From the NCBI GenBank assembly GCA_947589175.1, contig CANPZR010000145.1:1-6558 (forward strand): a DNA stretch of 6,558 nt. The letters are read 5' to 3'. Source of the DNA: an uncultured Lachnospiraceae bacterium. Its GTDB lineage: Bacteria > Bacillota > Clostridia > Lachnospirales > Lachnospiraceae. The position numbers were made by a program, and so were the translations under genes. Numbering within the stretch: the first letter of the stretch is position 1; each line of letters starts with the position of its first letter. The notes under the pieces were generated by a model. That model saw nothing but the letters and a program-made list of their open reading frames with translations. It did no database searches and was not told the origin of the DNA. This document shows positions 1-4,657 of this stretch, piece by piece.

Positions 1-356
1 TTTTAAAAAAGGTGGAGAGGCAGCTGCCGGAGTGGAATCTGTCGGCCTTTGCCCAGGCGGCGGGAATTGCCTGCGCGTGCGAGCGGGATTATCTGATAAA
101 GACGCGTGAATTTGTAAAAAAGGAACGTATTTTTTTGGAAGAAAATTTGAAAAAAACAGGCGTAAAAATATTTCCCGGAGAGGCGGGATTTATTCTCATT
201 TACAGTGAAAAACCGCTGTATGAAAAATTGCTGGAACAGGGGATTTTGATTCGGGACTGCGGGAATTTCCGCGGGCTGGGGAAGGGGTATTACCGGATCG
301 CCGTAAAGGGGCGGGAGGAAAATGAAAAAATCCTGCGGGCGATAGGAGGAATCTGA
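1..356 (+). CDS. cobD: L-threonine-O-3-phosphate decarboxylase (CobD-like), C-terminal part only
   Basis: Only the last ~117 codons are in the window; the frame is already open at position 3 and ends at TGA 354-356. The fragment looks like the small C-terminal domain of a fold-type I PLP enzyme of the HisC/CobD group: WNLSAFAQAAG near the start, then a GILIRDCGNFRGLGKGYYRI stretch. In this family the arginine of that last segment lies in the substrate-carboxylate pocket. The DCxNFxGL wording resembles CobD rather than HisC, and the position directly before cbiC fits. CobD decarboxylates L-threonine phosphate to (R)-1-amino-2-propanol phosphate, the linker between the corrin ring and the nucleotide loop. 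The PLP lysine and the true start lie upstream, so catalytic competence cannot be judged, and neither can a possible fusion to another domain. A histidinol-phosphate aminotransferase is the main alternative. Confidence 0.82.
   Translation, partial: LKKVERQLPEWNLSAFAQAAGIACACERDYLIKTREFVKKERIFLEENLKKTGVKIFPGEAGFILIYSEKPLYEKLLEQGILIRDCGNFRGLGKGYYRIAVKGREENEKILRAIGGI
344..349 (+). promoter_or_regulatory. Shine-Dalgarno site for cbiC
   Basis: A perfect AGGAGG lies inside the last codons of the upstream cobD-like gene, 7 nt before TTG 357. It decides the TTG start of cbiC. That TTG directly follows the TGA stop of the preceding gene. Confidence 0.85.
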
Positions 357-989
357 TTGGAACATATAGAATATCTGAGACCGGATGAAATTGAAAAGAG
401 GAGTTTCGAGATTATTTCCGAGGAACTTGAAAAAAGAGGAATCGCGATTTCAGCCGACAAAGAGGCGGTGACGAAGCGGGTCATTCACACCACGGCGGAT
501 TTTGAGTACGCGGATACGATGTGTTTTTCGGAGCGCGCGGTGGAAACGGCAAAAAAACTTCTGGCAAAAGGGGCCCATATCGTGACGGACACCCAGATGG
601 CGCTGGCGGGGATCAATAAAAAGGCGCTGGCGAGGCACGGCGGCGAGGCGCGGTGCTTTATGGCGGACGAGCGGGTCGCCGCGCTGGCCAGGGAGCGGGG
701 CGTGACACGGGCGGCGGTCAGTATGGAGATGGCGGCCGGGCTTGCGGGGCCTGTCATAGTGGCGGTGGGTAACGCGCCCACGGCCCTGTTGCGGCTCTAT
801 GAGATGATTCGGAAGGAAATCTGGCGGCCGGCGTTTATCATCGGGGTTCCGGTGGGATTTGTCAATGTGGAAGCGGCCAAGGAACAGATTATGAAAACGG
901 ATGTGCCCTTTATTGTGAACCGGGGAAGAAAGGGCGGAAGCAATGTGGCGGCGGCCATTTGCAACGCTATTATGTACGATATGGAGTGA
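357..989 (+). CDS. cbiC: Cobalt-precorrin-8 methylmutase CbiC (CobH family)
   Basis: Predicted 210-aa cytoplasmic enzyme, the usual length for CbiC/CobH. It moves the methyl group from C11 to C12 of the ring to give cobyrinic acid, the last step of corrin-ring formation. RVIHTTADFEY at residues 41-51 contains His44, matching the conserved catalytic histidine of the family (His43 in CobH). GNAPTAL at 138-144, IIGVPVGFV at 161-169 and a C-terminal RGRKGGSNVAAA stretch are also family hallmarks. The start is TTG: it follows the cobD stop with no gap, has AGGAGG 7 nt upstream, and gives the family N-terminus. The first in-frame ATG is far inside the protein. It is the second gene seen in a tight cbi operon and sits 13 nt before cbiD. 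Identity is firm; the start is likely. Confidence 0.96.
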   Translation: MEHIEYLRPDEIEKRSFEIISEELEKRGIAISADKEAVTKRVIHTTADFEYADTMCFSERAVETAKKLLAKGAHIVTDTQMALAGINKKALARHGGEARCFMADERVAALARERGVTRAAVSMEMAAGLAGPVIVAVGNAPTALLRLYEMIRKEIWRPAFIIGVPVGFVNVEAAKEQIMKTDVPFIVNRGRKGGSNVAAAICNAIMYDME

Positions 990-994
990 GAGGG
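988..994 (+). promoter_or_regulatory. Shine-Dalgarno site for cbiD
   Basis: GAGAGGG begins in the TGA stop of cbiC and ends 8 nt before ATG 1003. It supports ATG 1003 over the adjacent GTG 1000 (5-nt spacing) and over the upstream ATG at 943. Confidence 0.65.
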
Positions 995-1002
995 CGATTG
1001 TG

Positions 1003-2094
1003 ATGCGGACGGGATTTACCACGGGGAGCTGCGCGGCGGCGGCTGCCAAAGCGGCGGCGTACATGCTACTGACGGGAAAAATAAAAGAAGAAATTGTCAT
1101 AATGACGCCCAAGGGAGTTCCTTTTAAGGCGGAAATACGGGACATTGACAGACGGGAGGGACGGGTGTCCTGCGCGGTGAAAAAGGACGGGGGAGACGAT
1201 CCGGACGTGACAGATGGCGCGCTGATCTACGCCGCTGTTTCCCGGAGAGAGGGAGCGGGGCGTGAGATACGGATCGAGGGCGGCGAGGGCGTGGGCCGGG
1301 TGACAAAGCCCGGCCTGGACCTGCCGGTGGGACAGGCGGCCATCAACCGCGTGCCCCGGAAAATGATTGCGGACGAGGTGCGGGAGGTGTGCGACGTTCT
1401 GGATTATTCGGAAAATCTGGATGTGGAGATTTTTGTGCCGGAGGGGCGGAGGCTGGCGGAACAGACATTTAACCCCAGGCTCGGAATCGAGGGCGGCATT
1501 TCCATCCTGGGGACGAGCGGCATCGTGGAGCCTATGAGCTCGCAGGCCGTACTTGAGACCATACGGCTGGAATTGAAGCAGAAAAGGCTGGCGGGAGAGG
1601 ATCGCGTCATTGTCTCTCCCGGCAATTACGGCCAGGAATTTATGAAAAAAACCTATGGCTACGATCTGGATCGGAGCGTTAAAATCAGCAATTTTGTCGG
1701 AGAGACCCTTGACATGGCGGCGGAGCTTGGCTTTAAAAAACTGCTCATAGTGGGGCATATCGGAAAGCTGATCAAGGTGGCGGGGGGAATGATGAATACC
1801 CACTCCAGAGAGGGGGATTGCCGGATGGAGCTTCTGGCGGCTTTTGCCGTAAGGCAGGGGGCGGACGCCCATACGGCCCGTCGGATTTTGGACTGCGTTG
1901 TCACCGAGGAGGCGGTGGCCATACTCGCGGAGTGCGGAAAGAGGCAGGATGTGATGGAATATGCGGCGTCCCGGATCTGTTTTTATATGGACAGACGGAC
2001 GGGAGGCGCAGTGCGGACGGACTGTATTTTGTATGCCAATGAGTGGGGAGAACTGGCAAAGAGCGGGGAGGTGTCGGAATGGTTTACTTCGTAG
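1003..2094 (+). CDS. cbiD: Cobalt-precorrin-5B C(1)-methyltransferase CbiD
   Basis: Predicted 363-aa protein, normal for CbiD. CbiD carries out the SAM-dependent C1 methylation of cobalt-precorrin-5B in the anaerobic route. It is unrelated in fold to the tetrapyrrole methylases encoded beside it. Family landmarks in order: RTGFTTGSCAAAAAKAA at residues 2-18, GGDDPDVTDG at 63-72, NPRLGIEGGISILGTSGIVE around 157-176, and GHIGKLIKVAGG followed by NTHSREGDC around 251-273. ATG 1003 is chosen because CbiD proteins begin almost at the RTGFTTG motif and a GAGAGGG site precedes it. An in-frame ATG at 943 would add 20 residues overlapping the end of cbiC and not resembling CbiD. The 3' end overlaps cbiF by 16 nt, which suggests coupled translation. 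Together with CbiG it marks the oxygen-independent pathway. Confidence 0.97.
   Translation: MRTGFTTGSCAAAAAKAAAYMLLTGKIKEEIVIMTPKGVPFKAEIRDIDRREGRVSCAVKKDGGDDPDVTDGALIYAAVSRREGAGREIRIEGGEGVGRVTKPGLDLPVGQAAINRVPRKMIADEVREVCDVLDYSENLDVEIFVPEGRRLAEQTFNPRLGIEGGISILGTSGIVEPMSSQAVLETIRLELKQKRLAGEDRVIVSPGNYGQEFMKKTYGYDLDRSVKISNFVGETLDMAAELGFKKLLIVGHIGKLIKVAGGMMNTHSREGDCRMELLAAFAVRQGADAHTARRILDCVVTEEAVAILAECGKRQDVMEYAASRICFYMDRRTGGAVRTDCILYANEWGELAKSGEVSEWFTS
2067..2071 (+). promoter_or_regulatory. Shine-Dalgarno site for cbiF
   Basis: GGAGG within the cbiD coding sequence, 7 nt before ATG 2079. It decides between ATG 2079 and an earlier in-frame ATG at 2043. Confidence 0.8.
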
Positions 2095-2846
2095 GGGCGG
2101 GAACGGGCGCGCCGGATCTGATTACGGTCCGGGGCATGCGGCTGATCGGTGAGGCGGACATTATCATTTACGCCGGCTCGCTAGTGAACCCGGAGCTTTT
2201 GCAATACGCGAAAGAGGACTGCCAGATATATGACAGCTCAAGGATGATTCTGGAGGAGATACTGGAGATCATGGAACGGGGCGAGGCGCAGGGAAAGACC
2301 ACGGTTCGGCTGCACACCGGGGAGCTCAGCATTTACGGGGCGGTCAGGGAGCAGATGGATGAGCTGGATCGGCGGGGAATTGCCTACGAGAGCTGTCCGG
2401 GGGTCAGCGCGTGTTTTGGTGCGGCGGCCTCGCTGAATCTGGAGTATACGCTGCCGGACGTCTCCCAGTCTCTCATCATAACCCGGATGGAGGGGCGGAC
2501 CAGAGTGCCGGAGAGGGAGAGCATTGAGAGCCTGGCCTCTCATCAGGCGTCCATGGCCATTTATCTGAGCGCCGGGATGCTGGGGGAGCTGAGCGTGCGT
2601 CTGATGGCGGGGGGATATGAGAGCAGCACGCCCGCGGCGCTTGTGTACAAGGCCACCTGGCCGGAGGAGAAAGCCTGCGTGTGCACGGTGGGGACACTGG
2701 CGGAGACCGGGGAAAAATACGGCATTACAAAGACAGCCGTTGTGCTGGTGGGCGAGGCGGTGGGCCGCCGGGAGGCCAAAAGGTCAAGGCTCTACGCGCC
2801 GGATTTTGAGACGGGATTCAGAAAGGCGACAGATGATGAAACTTAA
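2079..2846 (+). CDS. cbiF: Cobalt-precorrin-4 C(11)-methyltransferase CbiF (CobM family)
   Basis: Predicted 255-aa SAM-dependent tetrapyrrole methylase that methylates C11 of cobalt-precorrin-4. The N-terminal glycine motif VGAGTGAPDLITVRG (residues 5-19) is followed by ADIIIYAGSLVNPELL, a CbiF/CobM signature. HTGELSIYGAVREQMDEL starts at residue 79, CPGVSA is at 106-111, and EYTLPDVSQS and GRTRVPERE follow. Two signature positions differ from the common form: Thr9 where GAGPG is usual, and Glu82-Leu83 where GDP is usual. The paralogs CbiH and CbiE in this window keep SGD at the second site. ATG 2079 is chosen because the GGAGG site precedes it and the protein then starts at the first beta strand. 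An upstream ATG at 2043 would add 12 non-homologous residues. The gene overlaps cbiD by 16 nt and cbiG by 14 nt. Confidence 0.96.
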   Translation: MVYFVGAGTGAPDLITVRGMRLIGEADIIIYAGSLVNPELLQYAKEDCQIYDSSRMILEEILEIMERGEAQGKTTVRLHTGELSIYGAVREQMDELDRRGIAYESCPGVSACFGAAASLNLEYTLPDVSQSLIITRMEGRTRVPERESIESLASHQASMAIYLSAGMLGELSVRLMAGGYESSTPAALVYKATWPEEKACVCTVGTLAETGEKYGITKTAVVLVGEAVGRREAKRSRLYAPDFETGFRKATDDET

Positions 2847-3936
2847 TGTGATCAGTTTTACGGAAAAGGGAATCCGCCTGGCGGAGAAACTGGGGGAGCA
2901 GTGGCAGAGGGAGAACCGTCTGGCGAAGCCTCCCGCGCTGTACGCAAAATGTTCGGTTTTTGAAAAAAAATCGTCTGTAATCCGCGTTTCCGGCAGCGTG
3001 ACGGCGTGGGCGGGGGAGCGGATGGAGAGCGAGGGCGCGCTTGTCTTTATCGGGGCCTGCGGCATTGCGGTGCGGGCCATCGCGCCGTGGGTGAAGGACA
3101 AATGCCGGGACAATCCGGTGCTTGTGATGGACGAGAGGGGAGAATATGTGATTCCCATTTTGTCCGGCCATCTGGGCGGCGCCAACGAGCTGGCGGAGGA
3201 GATTGCCCGTGTGATGGGGGCCGTCCCCGTAATCACCACGGCCACGGATATCAACCGCGTATTTTCTGTAGATCTTTTTGCGAAAAAAAATGGATTGGAA
3301 ATCGTGAACCGGGAGGGAATCGCGAAGGTATCCGCGCGGGCGCTGGCGGGGGAGATTCTCACAGCCTCCATACAGGAAAAATTTCTGCCGGACGCGGGCT
3401 CTTTATTTTCATCCGAATTGGAAAATCAGACGGGAGGAGAAATCCGCGTTGTTAAATATCCGCCTGAACAGCCGGTGGATCTTGTGATTTCCGAGGAAAA
3501 AAAGAAATTTCCCTGTAAGATTTTGCTGCGGCCGAAATTGTATGTGGTCGGCATGGGGTGCAAAAGGGGAAAGGACGCGGGGGCTGTCGCGGATTTTATT
3601 GCGAGGAGTCTCCGGGAAGCGGGGATTTCCGAGGGAGAGGTTTTGGCTCTTGCCACAATCGATCAAAAAAAAGAGGAGTTGGGATTTCTTCAGTGGTGTC
3701 AGAAAAAACGGGTGTCTTTTTTTACTTATTCCGCCGAGGAACTGGCGGAGGTGCCCGGCGAATTTCACGGCTCGGAATTTGTAAAAGAGCAGGTGGGCGT
3801 CGATAATGTGTGCGAGCGCGCGGCGCTGAAGGCGTGCGGGCCGGGAGGCGTTCTCGTCTGTGAGAAGAAAAAGGCGGAGGGAATGACGTTTGCCATTGCC
3901 AGGCGGGAATGGAGTGTGACTTGGAATGCAGAGTAA
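2833..3936 (+). CDS. cbiG: Cobalt-precorrin-5A hydrolase CbiG
   Basis: Predicted 367-aa protein with the three-part CbiG architecture. CbiG opens the ring-A delta-lactone of cobalt-precorrin-5A and releases the two-carbon fragment as acetaldehyde, a step specific to the anaerobic pathway. The N-terminal domain holds IGACGIAVRAIAPW (73-86), DERGEYVIPILSGHLGGANE (100-119) and a following ITTATDINRVFSVD. A variable middle region comes next. The C-terminal domain opens with LYVVGMGCKRG (236-246) and ends with SEFVKEQVGVDNVCERAAL and a CGPGG turn. The start is ATG 2833 or the adjacent ATG 2836 (MMKLN); a modest GAAAGG lies 6 nt before the first. An open extension back to 2617 is out-of-frame cbiF sequence. 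The gene overlaps cbiF by 14 nt and cbiH by 11 nt. It contains three 8-base A tracts, all read as lysine codons in frame. Confidence 0.96.
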   Translation: MMKLNVISFTEKGIRLAEKLGEQWQRENRLAKPPALYAKCSVFEKKSSVIRVSGSVTAWAGERMESEGALVFIGACGIAVRAIAPWVKDKCRDNPVLVMDERGEYVIPILSGHLGGANELAEEIARVMGAVPVITTATDINRVFSVDLFAKKNGLEIVNREGIAKVSARALAGEILTASIQEKFLPDAGSLFSSELENQTGGEIRVVKYPPEQPVDLVISEEKKKFPCKILLRPKLYVVGMGCKRGKDAGAVADFIARSLREAGISEGEVLALATIDQKKEELGFLQWCQKKRVSFFTYSAEELAEVPGEFHGSEFVKEQVGVDNVCERAALKACGPGGVLVCEKKKAEGMTFAIARREWSVTWNAE

Positions 3937-4657
3937 GATTTATATCGTGGGCATGGGGCCGGGGCGGGAAGAAATGATGACGGCGGAGGCGAGAAGGGCG
4001 CTTGACGACGCGGATGTAATTGTCGGCTATACTACATACATCCGGCTGATCGAGGACCTCTATCCGGAAAAAGAGCGGATTTCTACGCCCATGCGGCAGG
4101 AGATTTCGCGATGCCGTCTCTGCTTTGAACAGGCGGCGCTGGGAAAAAAGACGGCGCTGGTGTGCAGCGGCGACGCGGGCGTTTACGGGCTGGCGTCTCT
4201 GATGTACGAGCTGGGGGCGGATTATCCGGACACGGAGCTTGTCGTCGTGCCGGGCGTCACAGCGGCGGTCAGCGGGGCGGCGCTCCTGGGAGCGCCAATA
4301 AATCATGATTTCTGCGCGATCAGTCTCAGCGATCTGCTGACGCCCTGGGAAGTGATTGAAAAACGGCTCCGCGCGGCGGCGGCGGGAGATTTTGCCATTG
4401 CCCTGTACAATCCGGGAAGCCATAAGAGAGAGGATTATCTGCGACGGGCCTGCGATATTCTTTTGGAGTATATGGAGGCGGATCGGCCCTGCGGCTGCGC
4501 GGAAAATATCGGCCGGGAACATACCCGGAGTTTTGTCTGTACGCTAAAGGAGCTGCGGGATGTGTCGGTGAATATGTTTACGACAGTATTTATCGGAAAT
4601 TCCACATCGGAAATTCGGAATGGAAAGCTCATTACAAAACGGGGGTATCAACTTTGA
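3926..4657 (+). CDS. cbiH: Cobalt-precorrin-3 C(17)-methyltransferase, ring-contracting, CbiH (CobJ family)
   Basis: Predicted 243-aa tetrapyrrole methylase. CbiH methylates C17 of cobalt-precorrin-3 and drives ring contraction to cobalt-precorrin-4. Seen in order: IYIVGMGPGREEMMTAEA from residue 5, ADVIVGYTTYIRLIEDLYP, CSGDAGVYG (80-88), VVVPGVTAAVSGAALLGAPI (from 106), SLSDLLTPW (133-141) and LYNPGSHKR (160-168). The SDLLTPW and YNPxSxxR segments separate CbiH/CobJ from the other methylases of the pathway. No extra C-terminal domain is present, unlike the longer CbiH60 type. ATG 3926 overlaps cbiG by 11 nt. Its ribosome site, GGAG at 3911-3914, is 11 nt away and so weaker than those of cbiC and cbiF. 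The stop overlaps the next start as TTGA, which suggests translational coupling. Confidence 0.96.
   Translation: MQSKIYIVGMGPGREEMMTAEARRALDDADVIVGYTTYIRLIEDLYPEKERISTPMRQEISRCRLCFEQAALGKKTALVCSGDAGVYGLASLMYELGADYPDTELVVVPGVTAAVSGAALLGAPINHDFCAISLSDLLTPWEVIEKRLRAAAAGDFAIALYNPGSHKREDYLRRACDILLEYMEADRPCGCAENIGREHTRSFVCTLKELRDVSVNMFTTVFIGNSTSEIRNGKLITKRGYQL
4641..4645 (+). promoter_or_regulatory. Probable Shine-Dalgarno site for the CbiJ-CbiE-CbiT gene
   Basis: GGGGG followed by T lies 8 nt before TTG 4654 and could pair with the anti-SD partly through G-U wobble. It is weaker than the cbiC and cbiF sites. The TTGA overlap with the cbiH stop suggests that ribosomes finishing cbiH help supply initiation. 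Confidence 0.5.

Noticed and set aside
943..1002. Earlier ATG for cbiD giving 20 more residues
   Set aside because: The extension is cbiC sequence read in another frame. CbiD proteins start next to RTGFTTG, and a GAGAGGG site precedes ATG 1003.
450..1145. Long antisense open frame of 231 codons across cbiC and cbiD
   Set aside because: It lies opposite two well-recognised genes, its protein is rich in Arg, His and Pro, and it resembles no family. It is a by-product of G+C-rich codon bias.
1066..1872. Antisense open frame of 268 codons opposite cbiD
   Set aside because: Low-complexity Arg/His/Leu/Pro-rich translation with no motif; the + strand is unmistakable CbiD.
2617..2832. Extension of cbiG back to 2617, adding 72 residues
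   Set aside because: The extra part is out-of-frame cbiF sequence, Arg- and Pro-rich, and would overlap cbiF by 230 nt. CbiG begins naturally at MMKLNVISF.
3722..4522. Antisense open frame of 266 codons opposite cbiG and cbiH
   Set aside because: Same shadow character. The + strand carries the canonical CbiG C-terminus and CbiH motifs.
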